Shown piece by piece: positions 1 through 7,276 of a stretch of DNA of 25,796 nt. The notes under the pieces are model-generated. The model had not been told where the DNA came from and made no database searches. It was given only the letters and a program-made list of their open reading frames with translations. Made by a program: the position numbers and the translations under genes. Within the stretch, counting starts at the first letter, position 1; every line of letters starts with the position of its first letter. Source of the stretch: SLJM01 sp964415785 (lineage in GTDB: Bacteria > Myxococcota_A > Bradymonadia > Bradymonadales > Bradymonadaceae); NCBI GenBank assembly GCA_964415785.1, contig CAYQBU010000040.1:1-25796 (forward strand), in the 5' to 3' direction.

Positions 1-220
1 ATTATTCACAACTCGCCTACTGCGGCTCATCAGAGCCCAGATGCCTGTATCTCACCCCAAGGGCATTTCCTCGCTTCACCCCAGGAGTACTCGGTCGCGA
101 TGCTCCCAGCGCGCTCAGGGCACACTCCGCGACGATGCTCCGCATCGCCTGTGGGGCTCGATTTTGGCCTCTGAGCTCTGATTTTGCCTCGTCACGACGT
201 CTCATGAATAATCCGGGCTA
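1..220. repeat. Dispersed modular palindromic repeat, copy 1 (left end cut by window)
   Basis: This intergenic repeat shares long blocks with 11222-11415 and 25656-25796. Shared blocks include CGGCTCATCAGAGCCCAGAT near the left, the small hairpin GATGC..GCATC near 136-147, the block TTGGCCTCTGAGCTCTGATTTTGCCTC (given here only as a location, ~165-190) and the right end TCATGAATAATCCGGGCTA. The right end is the reverse complement of the left ends seen in copies 2 and 3 (TARCCYGGATTATTC), so the element has terminal inverted repeats. An extra module (about 55-120, containing GAGTACT and CGCTCAGGG) lies to the left of the central hairpin here, whereas in copy 2 it lies to the right. The last three bases (CTA) are the stop codon of the minus-strand dehydrogenase. 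No coding capacity is credible. Confidence 0.85.
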
Positions 221-1048
221 TCCGAGAAGATCGGTGTCCATGAAGCGCTGCATGAGGCGGTTAGCGATGCGATTGCCGGTGGTGGGCATCAGGCGGCGCA
301 GCAGGTCCAGGAGGTAGGCCTCGGGGGTGACGACGACGCGGTGGGTGCGGCGCTCCACGGCCTTGATGATGCGGCGTGCGACGACGTCCGGGTCGTGGCC
401 ATGGTCGCGGAAAAAGGCGGTGATCTCGTCGACGGCATCGGCGTTGGCGATGCGGGCGGACTCCACGATGGAGGTGGCGATGCAGCCAGGGTGAACGACG
501 GAGACGTCGATGGGGGTATCAGCGAGCTCTTCGTGGAGGCTCTCCGAGAAGCCGCGGACGGCGAATTTGGAGGCCGAATAGGCGCTCTGGGAGGCGACGC
601 CGACGATGCCGAAGGCGCTGGAGATATTGACCAGGTGGCCCCAGGGACGAGTCTTGAGGTGGGGAAGAAAGCTGCGGCAGCCATGAATGACGCCCCAGAG
701 GTTGACGTCGAAGGTGCGCTGGAAGTCGCGGAGGGTGTGTTCTTCGAAAGAGGCGGTGATATTGATTCCGGCGTTGTTGATCACAATATCAACCCCCCCG
801 TGTTCAGCGATCGCCTGTTGGGCCATCTTCTCCATGGCCTGGGGATCGGAGACATCACAGCGATGGGTGGTAAACGAGAGATGCTCGACGGAGGTCTGGA
901 GATGAGATTGAAGATCGTCGAGGGCTGGAGCGTTGATATCGACGAGCCCAAGGGAGAGGCCCCGTTGGGCGAGGGCGATGGCTGTGGCTTTGCCGATGCC
1001 GCTGGCGGCGCCGGTAATGATGGCGGTTTTACCCTGGAGGCTGCGCAT
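218..1048 (-). CDS. Short-chain dehydrogenase/reductase (SDR), NAD-type
   Basis: This is a classical SDR of 276 residues, probably a cytoplasmic NAD(P)-dependent oxidoreductase of unknown substrate. The Rossmann glycine motif TGAASGIG is at residues 12-19. An aspartate after beta-2 (D37) suggests NAD over NADP. The NNAG motif is at 91-94, and the catalytic set is N116, S144, Y157 and K161 (YSASK). A C-terminal extension after residue ~230 (ERRTHRVVVTPEAYLLDLLRR) resembles the tail of SDRs that act on bulky lipid-like alcohols, but this does not fix the substrate. I chose the ATG at 1048 because SDR homology begins there and a GAGGT ribosome-binding site lies just upstream. An in-frame upstream extension to 1195 has no homology and overlaps the divergent gene's leader. 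The stop TAG is formed by the terminus of the flanking repeat. It is transcribed away from the EcsC-domain gene across a 158-bp spacer in which I see no convincing promoter. Confidence 0.92.
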   Translation of the reverse strand: MRSLQGKTAIITGAASGIGKATAIALAQRGLSLGLVDINAPALDDLQSHLQTSVEHLSFTTHRCDVSDPQAMEKMAQQAIAEHGGVDIVINNAGINITASFEEHTLRDFQRTFDVNLWGVIHGCRSFLPHLKTRPWGHLVNISSAFGIVGVASQSAYSASKFAVRGFSESLHEELADTPIDVSVVHPGCIATSIVESARIANADAVDEITAFFRDHGHDPDVVARRIIKAVERRTHRVVVTPEAYLLDLLRRLMPTTGNRIANRLMQRFMDTDLLG

Positions 1049-1206
1049 GAGATACCTCGGCGAAAGAGGATGGGTTGCGATAGAGGATAGGCTGCTAAAG
1101 AATAGATGGCCACCGATATGTCCGGTGGGTGGAAGCTCGAGTTCAGGGGCATTTTGATGAGCAAGGCGAAAACCATGAGTGTGGCAGTGGTGCAATTGGG
1201 GTTGGG

Positions 1207-3435
1207 ATGAGATCGACGACGATGGCGACGGTGGAGTGTGCTGACGGGCCAGAGTGGCCGGCGGTCTTCAAGGAACTGTGGGATTACGTCGCGCAGACGC
1301 CAGCGGAGCAGCTGTTGCACGGTGTCGGCCAGTGGATCGAGGAGCGGCCGGAGCAGGGGCGAAGGGTGCTGTCGACCTGGTTGGCCCGGCATATGGGGTA
1401 TGTGCGATGGCTGAAGAACCCCGATAAGTTGGTGCGTCAGCCCCTGTGGGTGGCCTTGAGCGCCGAGGGTTATGGACGGTTGGACGGGCGCGGGCGTCGG
1501 GCGATGAAGCTGATCGCCGAAAGCGATCGAGGGGGGCGTGCCTTTTTGCATCCCTCGGCGGCGTTGGCGACGCTGGCGATATGGCGTCATGAGGAAAACG
1601 AACAGTGGCACGAGGAGGCCAGAGCGCGGCTAGAAGAGCGGGCGCTTCCGGCGGAGACGGAGTGGCTCTATGAGGTGGTCGATAGCTTTGTCAGCGATGG
1701 GGCGTTGGTCACTGAGGGAGGCGAGAGGGGGCTGTCGGAGTTGGTGGAAGGGGTGCTGGCCCATGAATACTGGGAGGTCGGCGCGAAATTGGCGGGCCTG
1801 GTGCTCGTGCATCGCTATGGGCGGTGGTTTCGGGGAGCGGCGGAGCGCAATCTGGTGCACGCCTGCGATCGGGCCAGTGAGCACCATCCCTATGGCAATC
1901 GGCGATGGATTCGCTACATGGCGGAGGCGACGATGAGGGGACAGCTTCGCTTTCCGTGGCTGGAAAAGCCGATGCGGGCGGCGGTGCGGCTCCACATCCA
2001 CGACAAGGAGCGCCAGCAAGAGATCCGCGACTATCTCAAGCGACGGGCGTTTGAGATCGATCACCGACGCCTGGAAAAGCTCTATGCCTATCGATTGAGG
2101 CGCGTGGATCGGGATCAGGAGGCCTATGAGGGGCTGCTCGATGAGGTGATGCTGACGGTGCGCCACCATCCCAGTCGAGCGTTGAAGCTCTTGGAGTTGG
2201 TGGCCATGCACCGCTGTGGGCAGCGCTTTGGCTCCTACGAATATCGGCTCAAAAAGAGCCTGGACGCCCTGGCGAGTCGGGGAGCGGAGAAGCGACTCAA
2301 CCGTTGGCTGGCCGGTCTGTACGTCAAGAATGCGACGGTTAACCAGGTGGCCAGTCGGTGGGTGCGAAGGCTGGGACCGACCCTGGACTGGGAGGCGAAT
2401 CCCTTTGCGATGCGCCACGATTACGAGCTGTTTTTGGTGATCAGCGATTACGACCGGGCCTTTGAGGCGCTGACCTGCAAATTCGACGGGGTGACGCTGG
2501 AGCACGCCGACAAATACGCGGCGGCCCGGGTGCAGTATTTTGTGCATAAGCGCATGGATCCAAGCCGGGTGAATCGATTGATCCAGAAGGTGATCGAGCC
2601 CCTGGAGTGGGTGGGCGTGGAGGTGAGCGAGATCGGCTGGGTCAATCAGGCCCTGGAAGCGGGGATGGAGCGCTTTGAGCAGCGGGCTCTGCGGCGCAAC
2701 CTGAAGGCGGAGGTGTTGGAGGCCTACGACGAGGCCCAGGTGGAGGTCGCCGATTTCGAGGCGATCGCCGGGCTGCCGGTGGTGCGCGTGGAGCGGGTGG
2801 TGGAAGGCGTGCGGTGGCGGCGAATGATGATCGGTGCGGCGTCGGGAGGGTTGAGCGGGGGGCTATCGTCGGCGACGTCGGCGGTGTTGTCGCTGGGGGA
2901 TATCCCGGTGATGATGGGGTTAACGGCCGATATCTGCGCCCGTTTTTGCTGGTATTATGGTTTCGATCCCAAGGATCACCCCGATCTGCCGCTGCAGATT
3001 CTGGCGGTGGCGTTGGCGGGGACGGGGCCGGAGGCCATCGAGCCGATGTTGGTGCGCCAGAATTGGCAGGAGCATATCCTGAGTAAATCCATTTTGGTGG
3101 GGGCGGTGGCTCATGGTGGAGCGGCGCATCTGATGGGAAGGGGGGTGGCCAAGGTGACGGGGCGATTGGTGGAGGGGCCGCCGAAAGCGAGGGTGCGTCA
3201 CCGGTTGAAACAGCTGGCCCAGGGGCGTTGGCGCTCCAGCGAGGATGAAGAGGAGCGCTGGTGGCGCGGCATCTCCATGTGGGGAGCGATGCTGGGCGCG
3301 GGGTTTAATGCGATGCTGGTCTACGATATCTGTGAGGCGGCGGAGGCGGTGCTCACGGATCGCTTCCTGGAGCGAAAATACCCCGACTGGGTGCGCCGGT
3401 TGGGTGAAGCCGCGAGTGATGAGAGGGCCGATTGA
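1207..3435 (+). CDS. EcsC-domain protein with long helical N-terminal region
   Basis: The protein has 742 residues from the ATG at 1207; a GTG at 1129 in the same frame would add 26 unlikely residues. The last ~200 residues match the EcsC family: a Gly/Ser-rich hydrophobic stretch (GAASGGLSGGLSSATSAVLS), then LGDIPVMMGLTADICARFCW, YGFDPKDHPDLPLQILAVAL, and a second hydrophobic segment WGAMLGAGFNAMLVYDICEAA near the C-terminus. EcsC proteins are peripheral or membrane-associated and poorly understood. The N-terminal ~530 residues are Arg/Glu/Leu-rich and probably helical (HEAT/ARM-like repeats are possible), with no domain I recognise. The stop overlaps the next start (TGATG at 3433-3437), implying translational coupling with the phosphoesterase. 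As first gene of a four-gene run with lipid-phosphate enzymes, a membrane-lipid role is plausible but is inference. Confidence 0.82.
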   Translation: MRSTTMATVECADGPEWPAVFKELWDYVAQTPAEQLLHGVGQWIEERPEQGRRVLSTWLARHMGYVRWLKNPDKLVRQPLWVALSAEGYGRLDGRGRRAMKLIAESDRGGRAFLHPSAALATLAIWRHEENEQWHEEARARLEERALPAETEWLYEVVDSFVSDGALVTEGGERGLSELVEGVLAHEYWEVGAKLAGLVLVHRYGRWFRGAAERNLVHACDRASEHHPYGNRRWIRYMAEATMRGQLRFPWLEKPMRAAVRLHIHDKERQQEIRDYLKRRAFEIDHRRLEKLYAYRLRRVDRDQEAYEGLLDEVMLTVRHHPSRALKLLELVAMHRCGQRFGSYEYRLKKSLDALASRGAEKRLNRWLAGLYVKNATVNQVASRWVRRLGPTLDWEANPFAMRHDYELFLVISDYDRAFEALTCKFDGVTLEHADKYAAARVQYFVHKRMDPSRVNRLIQKVIEPLEWVGVEVSEIGWVNQALEAGMERFEQRALRRNLKAEVLEAYDEAQVEVADFEAIAGLPVVRVERVVEGVRWRRMMIGAASGGLSGGLSSATSAVLSLGDIPVMMGLTADICARFCWYYGFDPKDHPDLPLQILAVALAGTGPEAIEPMLVRQNWQEHILSKSILVGAVAHGGAAHLMGRGVAKVTGRLVEGPPKARVRHRLKQLAQGRWRSSEDEEERWWRGISMWGAMLGAGFNAMLVYDICEAAEAVLTDRFLERKYPDWVRRLGEAASDERAD

Positions 3436-4424
3436 TGAGCGATTCAGCGCAGGCACAGGCGTTTTTTGAATGGAAGGGGTGTACCGACAAGCGGCGGCCC
3501 CGCAGCCTGAGCAGGCCGAAAGAGACGGAGCTTCGCCTGGCGCAGATCACGGATATTCACCTGCAGGGAGAGGTGGAATTGACGACGCGGCTTCGCGATT
3601 TGATGTCGACGCCGGGCTCGCTGGAGCGCTTTTCGCACGAGATCTCGGCGATCTCCAACGAATTGGGCCATCGCTATCGCTCCAATCGAAGGCTGTATAC
3701 CAATTTGTTGAAGAAGGCCCTGGTGGGGCTTCGCTATCTGGGGGTCGATCATCTGGTGATCACCGGCGATCTGGTGCATTGCGGATTGCCGGCGGAGTTT
3801 TTGGAGGTGCGGGCAGCCCTGGAGGTCACCGGGTGGTGGGGAGAGGAGAAGCTGACGGTGGTGCCGGGTAATCACGATCGCTTTAACCTCTATGAGCGGG
3901 TCAAGCGGGACTCGATGGAGAGCTTTTTTGATGTGGTGTCGCCGCGTCAGGCGAGGTTTAAGCTATTGCCGGCCGGGGTGGCGCTTCTGGAGATCGATAG
4001 CAATCGCGATCCGGTCGACGATCGCCACGCCTGGGAGCGGTGGCTGCCGAATACGATCGGGCGGATCTATCCGGAGGTGATCGAGACCATTGATGGCCAT
4101 CGTGAAAAGATCCGGGGCATGCGGCTGGTGACGCTGGTGCACCACCATATCAGCGATGACTGGTATCCGCGGCGCCCGTCCACCCTGGGAGGGTTGATGG
4201 AGCCTGCCGATGGGGTGGCGGAGTTGGTGGAAGCTCTCGATGGGATCGATCCCTACGGCATCATTTTGCATGGGCACAAGCACGATATCATGCCCGTCGA
4301 TTACGCCTATGAGACCCATCCGGTGGGATGCCCGGGAGGATTTGCAGAGTGGCTTCGCTGCAACGTGATCGATTTCAACCGCCATGGGGAACAAACGCTA
4401 ACCCAGGTGGAGTTGCGCCACTGA
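3435..4424 (+). CDS. Calcineurin-like metallophosphoesterase
   Basis: This 329-residue metallophosphoesterase shows all the metal-binding signatures in order: DIH (D40, H42), TGDLV (G111-D112), GNHD (145-148), HHH (236-238) and GHKHD (280-284). Such enzymes hydrolyse phosphomonoesters or phosphodiesters (cyclic nucleotides, UDP-diacylglucosamine, nucleic acids) with a di-metal centre, and the substrate cannot be told from sequence. There is no signal peptide, so it is likely cytoplasmic. The first ~30 residues are basic and outside the fold. A roughly 70-residue helical insertion lies between the first two motifs (about 43-105). I chose the ATG at 3435 because it overlaps the upstream stop; a TTG at 3432 is directly adjacent. 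The linkage suggests it works with the EcsC-domain protein. Confidence 0.9.
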   Translation: MSDSAQAQAFFEWKGCTDKRRPRSLSRPKETELRLAQITDIHLQGEVELTTRLRDLMSTPGSLERFSHEISAISNELGHRYRSNRRLYTNLLKKALVGLRYLGVDHLVITGDLVHCGLPAEFLEVRAALEVTGWWGEEKLTVVPGNHDRFNLYERVKRDSMESFFDVVSPRQARFKLLPAGVALLEIDSNRDPVDDRHAWERWLPNTIGRIYPEVIETIDGHREKIRGMRLVTLVHHHISDDWYPRRPSTLGGLMEPADGVAELVEALDGIDPYGIILHGHKHDIMPVDYAYETHPVGCPGGFAEWLRCNVIDFNRHGEQTLTQVELRH

Positions 4425-4486
4425 GACGGGGGGGTACAGTGAAGGCATTGATGAATGGATGGCGTTGACATGGGAGAGAGGCATTA

Positions 4487-5542
4487 ATGGATGAAGGCAA
4501 GGAAGCGATCACGATCGCCGTGGATGCGATGGGAGGCTATCGGGGACCAGACGCAGCAGTGGAAGCGGTGGCGGAAGCGAGCCTGAGCGACAAGGGAGGG
4601 CGTGCGGTCTATTTCGTGCTGGTCGGCGATGAGATTCAACTGACGGAAGCGCTATTTGAGCGCGATCACAACTCGGAGCGCATCCAGATTCACCACGCGT
4701 CGACGGTGGTGGGGATGTCGGAGCGGCCGCAGACGGCGGTCAGTGACAGGCAAAACGCCTCGATCATGGAGGCCGTACGGCTGGTGGAAGAGGGGCAGGC
4801 GGACGCTGTACTCAGCGCTGGCAATCCGGGGGCGGCGGTGCTCAGTGCTCTGGATCGGCTCAAGTTGATCGAGGGGACCCGGCGGGCGGCGCTGGCGAGC
4901 GTGTATCCCACGCCGCGGCTTCGGGGCGATGAAGACGATCCCTTTAGCCTGATCCTGGACGTAGGGGCGACGCTGCGGGCCGATGCCCAGGATTTGAGGA
5001 GCTTTGCGATCATGGGGGCGGCCTATGCCCGCATTGTCAGTCGCAATGAACAGCCGAAGGTGGCCCTGTTGTCCAATTCGCGGGAGAGCACGGTCGGTCC
5101 CTCGGAGGTGGTAGAGGCCTATGAGATGTTGAGTCGCGATGAGACGCTCAATTTCTATGGCAATATCGAGGGCCATGAGATCCCGCGGGGCCTGGCGGAT
5201 GTGGTGGTGTGCGAGGGGTTTGCCGGCGATATCGCGATCAAGATCCTGGAGGGCGTCAGCGAGGCGGCCTTCGATCTGGCGCGGTCGGCCTATCACTCGC
5301 GTGTGGCCTGGCGGATGGGCTTGAAGTTGTTGAGCGGGGGCCTCAAGCAGTTGAAGCAGCTCACCGATTTTGAGGAGTATGGCGGGGCGCCCTTGCTGGG
5401 CGTCGATGGCGTGGTGATCTTATGTCATCCCCGATCGGGGCCGCGAGCACTGCACAATGGACTGAAGTTGGCGATCAAAAATGTGCGTGCGCAACTTCCC
5501 GCCGCCATCGCCAGTGAATTGAGCCGACGCCATCAGGACTAG
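4487..5542 (+). CDS. PlsX-like acyl-ACP:phosphate acyltransferase, divergent
   Basis: This 351-residue protein is homologous to PlsX along its whole length. PlsX makes acyl-phosphate from acyl-ACP for phosphatidic acid synthesis. Visible family blocks are VDAMGG (12-17), SAGNPGA (110-116), a block containing LDVGA, the FYGNIEGHEIPRGLADVVVCEGFAGD region, and YGGAPLLGVDGVVILCH near the C-terminus. It departs from typical PlsX at several conserved places: MGGD is MGGY (Y18), SAGNTGA is SAGNPGA (P114), the RKKDSSM block is replaced by DRQNASIM (87-94), and the usual NIGEE..KG stretch reads SNSRESTVG. It may therefore be a paralogue with altered substrate. Neighbours are not the usual rpmF/fab genes but a phosphoesterase upstream (62-bp gap) and a phosphatase 3 bp downstream. 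The start ATG has a GGGAGAGAGG ribosome-binding site. Confidence 0.88.
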   Translation: MDEGKEAITIAVDAMGGYRGPDAAVEAVAEASLSDKGGRAVYFVLVGDEIQLTEALFERDHNSERIQIHHASTVVGMSERPQTAVSDRQNASIMEAVRLVEEGQADAVLSAGNPGAAVLSALDRLKLIEGTRRAALASVYPTPRLRGDEDDPFSLILDVGATLRADAQDLRSFAIMGAAYARIVSRNEQPKVALLSNSRESTVGPSEVVEAYEMLSRDETLNFYGNIEGHEIPRGLADVVVCEGFAGDIAIKILEGVSEAAFDLARSAYHSRVAWRMGLKLLSGGLKQLKQLTDFEEYGGAPLLGVDGVVILCHPRSGPRALHNGLKLAIKNVRAQLPAAIASELSRRHQD

Positions 5543-5545
5543 GAC

Positions 5546-6580
5546 GTGTCAGAGATTCGTCATATCTACCGCTGGGATCTGGACAAGACCTACTTACGCA
5601 CCGAATTTGAGACGATGCGCGGGTTGATCCGAGCGGCATTGCAGCGGCCCGAGGAGAAGGTCAACGTTCCAGGGGTGGTGACGTTGCTCAAGGAGCTGAG
5701 TCGGCCCAATGAGGAGGGAGAGGTCTTTGTCACCTTTATCAGCGGCAGCCCGTCGCAGATGAGGGAGAAGCTGGAGAAGAAATTTAAGCTCGATGGAATC
5801 GATCCCGATATCTTTATCCTCAAGCCGACGCTCAAGAATATTCTCAAAGGTCGGTTTCGCGCGATTCGGGGTCAGGTGGGTTATAAATTGGACAACCTGT
5901 TGAAGGTGCGCGCCGAGGGCCCGGAGGCGCCGGAGACTCTATTTGGCGATGATGCGGAGCAGGACGCGTTCATCTATTCGCTCTACGCCGATCTGGCGGC
6001 GGGCCAGATCGATCGGGATCTACTCTTCGAGATCCTCGATGAGGCGGGAGTCTACTCGCGAACCCGCGCCTCGATTTTGGATCAGGCCTCTCGGATGCGG
6101 CGCGACGACAATGTGGGTCGGATCTTCATTCACCTCGACTACCACACGGCGCCGGGTCGATTCTGGGTCTATGGCCCGAGGGTGGTGCCGATCACCAACT
6201 ATTTTCAGGCAGCCCTGGTGCTGTTTAACGATCGGGTCCTGGGATTGGAACCGGTGGTGCGGGTGGCCCGGGGAATGATCGCCAGCGGCGAATACGGGGT
6301 GACGGAGTTGGCCAATTCGTTTCAGGACTTGATCCGGCGGCGACACCTGGCGCGGGAGGCGATTGAGCGGATGGAGCAAAAGCGCAAGGCCCACCCGGAG
6401 GTAGAGCAACTATTGCCGCCTCGCTTCTTTGAGCGGATGGTCACGCGGGTCCGCGCGCTGGCGCCGCGTCGAAGTGATGGGGGGCGGCGCTGGGAAGGGC
6501 CCCCCGATTATCTGGCGGTATTGGAGGCTGATCAGGCCCTTCGCGAGCAATTGGATACCGAGGGGGGGTTGTTTGGTTGA
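5546..6580 (+). CDS. HAD-fold phosphatase, App1/DUF2183-like (putative phosphatidate phosphatase)
   Basis: The 344-residue protein carries the four HAD motifs: WDLDKTYL (nucleophile D11, acid D13, T15), SGSP (66-69), a lysine near 114 (GYKLDNLL) and GDDAEQDAFIYSLYAD (134-149). The last block resembles the GDSGEKDPEIY signature of the App1/DUF2183 phosphatidate phosphatase group, so dephosphorylation of a lipid phosphate is the best guess. There is no signal peptide or membrane span. The C-terminal ~150 residues (HLDYHTAPGRFWVYGPRV.. onwards) are helical and of no recognised domain; a charged tail ends in LDTEGGLFG. The GTG start lies 3 bp after the plsX-like stop with AGGA upstream, so both are certainly co-transcribed. 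Substrate assignment is inference from motif and context. Confidence 0.75.
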   Translation: MSEIRHIYRWDLDKTYLRTEFETMRGLIRAALQRPEEKVNVPGVVTLLKELSRPNEEGEVFVTFISGSPSQMREKLEKKFKLDGIDPDIFILKPTLKNILKGRFRAIRGQVGYKLDNLLKVRAEGPEAPETLFGDDAEQDAFIYSLYADLAAGQIDRDLLFEILDEAGVYSRTRASILDQASRMRRDDNVGRIFIHLDYHTAPGRFWVYGPRVVPITNYFQAALVLFNDRVLGLEPVVRVARGMIASGEYGVTELANSFQDLIRRRHLAREAIERMEQKRKAHPEVEQLLPPRFFERMVTRVRALAPRRSDGGRRWEGPPDYLAVLEADQALREQLDTEGGLFG

Positions 6581-6611
6581 GCGCCGTTGGCGGTGGCGGT
6601 GGGAAAACTAC

Positions 6612-6639
6612 TTGACAATGCCAGCCAAACCCCTATAGT
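6612..6639 (+). promoter_or_regulatory. Sigma70-like promoter of structured RNA, copy 1
   Basis: TTGACA (6612-6617) and TATAGT (6634-6639) are separated by 16 bp. The same two hexamers with the same spacing recur at 7008-7035, although the spacer sequences differ. Conservation of the hexamers against a diverged spacer supports real promoter function. Transcription is predicted to start around 6645. Confidence 0.8.
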
Positions 6640-6644
6640 TCGAA

Positions 6645-6781
6645 GTGTGCCTCACGGAGGACGGTCGATATGCATTCCCCCCAGGCCGTTAGTCAGATGT
6701 ATATCTCATGACTAGCCCACCTCCTTCGGAGGCACCTTATATGAGCGCCCCGCCCGACAGATGTCGGCGGGGCGTTTTTTT
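6645..6781 (+). ncRNA. Predicted structured small RNA, copy 1
   Basis: This ~137-nt predicted RNA lies between a sigma70-like promoter and an intrinsic terminator, with no credible ORF. It can fold as a rod: GTGCCTC (6647-6653) pairs with GAGGCAC (6729-6735); GGAGG (6656-6660) pairs with CCTCC (6720-6724); GATATGCAT (6667-6675) pairs with ATGTATATC (6697-6705, one G-U). A 21-nt apical loop (6676-6696) starts TCCCCCC. The 3' half contains CACCTCCTT (6718-6726), identical to the anti-Shine-Dalgarno core of 16S rRNA. An alternative local hairpin is CCTCC/GGAGG at 6720-6732. I recognise no family: it lacks the tmRNA, RNase P and SRP signatures. A 6S-like rod is conceivable but it is shorter than usual. 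Confidence 0.72.
6747..6781 (+). terminator. Intrinsic terminator of structured RNA, copy 1
   Basis: GCCCCGC (6747-6753) pairs with GCGGGGC (6767-6773), extended inward by CGA/TCG with one bulged C, and is followed by GTTTTTTT (T run 6775-6781). It is a strong rho-independent terminator, duplicated exactly at 7143-7177. Confidence 0.92.
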
Positions 6782-6818
6782 GTACGGAGGGTCAGTGACA
6801 ATGGAGAGAAGGGTGGCT

Positions 6819-6880
6819 CGAAGCCCCCTCCGACGGCCGCAGAAGGACGCGGCCGCCAGCTCCCCCACGGGAGAGCAGAA
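6819..6880. repeat. GC-rich double-hairpin repeat, copy a
   Basis: Two adjacent inverted repeats, GGCCGC/GCGGCC and CTCCC/GGGAG, follow an AAGCCCCCTCC lead. This design (CCCCTCC, hairpin, CTCCCCC, hairpin) is a familiar intergenic repeat style in proteobacteria. It recurs nearly identically at 7215-7276 and in a more diverged form at 7380-7438. Confidence 0.7.
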
Positions 6881-7007
6881 TTGGTGGCGTCCTCACCGTA
6901 TATGGAGTGCGGGGAGAGGGAGCGCTGATGGGGTGATCTGGATGGACGGTGTCCTGGTGTCCTGGCCTCGATGAGCAAGGTGGAGATACAAAATCCCAAT
7001 AAAGGCC

Positions 7008-7035
7008 TTGACAGGCAGCGTGAAATCCCTATAGT
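7008..7035 (+). promoter_or_regulatory. Sigma70-like promoter of structured RNA, copy 2
   Basis: TTGACA (7008-7013) and TATAGT (7030-7035) are separated by 16 bp. The hexamers are identical to copy 1, while the spacer (GGCAGCGTGAAATCCC) differs strongly from the copy 1 spacer. The predicted start is around 7041. Confidence 0.8.
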
Positions 7036-7040
7036 TCGAG

Positions 7041-7177
7041 GTGTGCCTCACGGAGGACGGTCGATATGCATTCCCCCCAGGCCGTTAGTCAGATGTATAT
7101 CTCATGACTAGCCCACCTCCTTCGGAGGCACCTTATATGAGCGCCCCGCCCGACAGATGTCGGCGGGGCGTTTTTTT
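7041..7177 (+). ncRNA. Predicted structured small RNA, copy 2
   Basis: This predicted RNA is identical in sequence to the RNA at 6645-6781 across its full length, so all pairings described there apply with an offset of 396 bp. The anti-Shine-Dalgarno-like CACCTCCTT falls at 7114-7122 and the C-rich apical loop at about 7072-7092. Retention of an exact second copy with its own promoter and terminator suggests either a recent duplication or selection for dosage. The family is unknown. Confidence 0.72.
7143..7177 (+). terminator. Intrinsic terminator of structured RNA, copy 2
   Basis: GCCCCGC (7143-7149) pairs with GCGGGGC (7163-7169), and seven T residues follow at 7171-7177. It is an exact duplicate of the first terminator. 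Confidence 0.92.
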
Positions 7178-7214
7178 ATACGGAGGGTCAGTGACAATGG
7201 AGAGAAGGGTGGCT

Positions 7215-7276
7215 CGAAGCCCCCTCAGACGGCCGCAGAAGGACGCGGCCGCCAGCTCCCCCACGGGAGAGCAGAG
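7215..7276. repeat. GC-rich double-hairpin repeat, copy b
   Basis: This is part of tandem unit 2. It has the same GGCCGC/GCGGCC and CTCCC/GGGAG hairpins as copy a, with very few changes. Confidence 0.7.

Larger units (their letters stand above)
6612..6973 (+). repeat. Tandem repeat unit 1 (RNA gene plus downstream hairpins)
   Basis: This ~360-bp unit recurs directly at 7008-7364 with a period of 396 bp at the promoter. It contains a promoter, a structured RNA, an intrinsic terminator and a GC-rich double-hairpin tail. From about 6645 to 6781 the two units are identical. Beyond the terminator they remain close, with scattered substitutions and a small length difference near 6915-6930. It appears to be a local duplication of a complete RNA transcription unit. 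Confidence 0.88.

Noticed and set aside
1049..1206. Divergent promoter pair between the dehydrogenase and EcsC-domain genes
   Set aside because: A promoter must exist nearby, but I found no hexamer pair with acceptable match and spacing on either strand.
4465..4470. TTGACA as a promoter for the plsX-like gene
   Set aside because: The -10 element would overlap the start codon and no TATAAT-like hexamer is present; the gene is more likely read through from upstream.
6645..7177. CRISPR array or riboswitch
   Set aside because: There are only two long repeats with an intervening unrelated stretch, no short regular repeats, and no coding gene directly under control of either copy.
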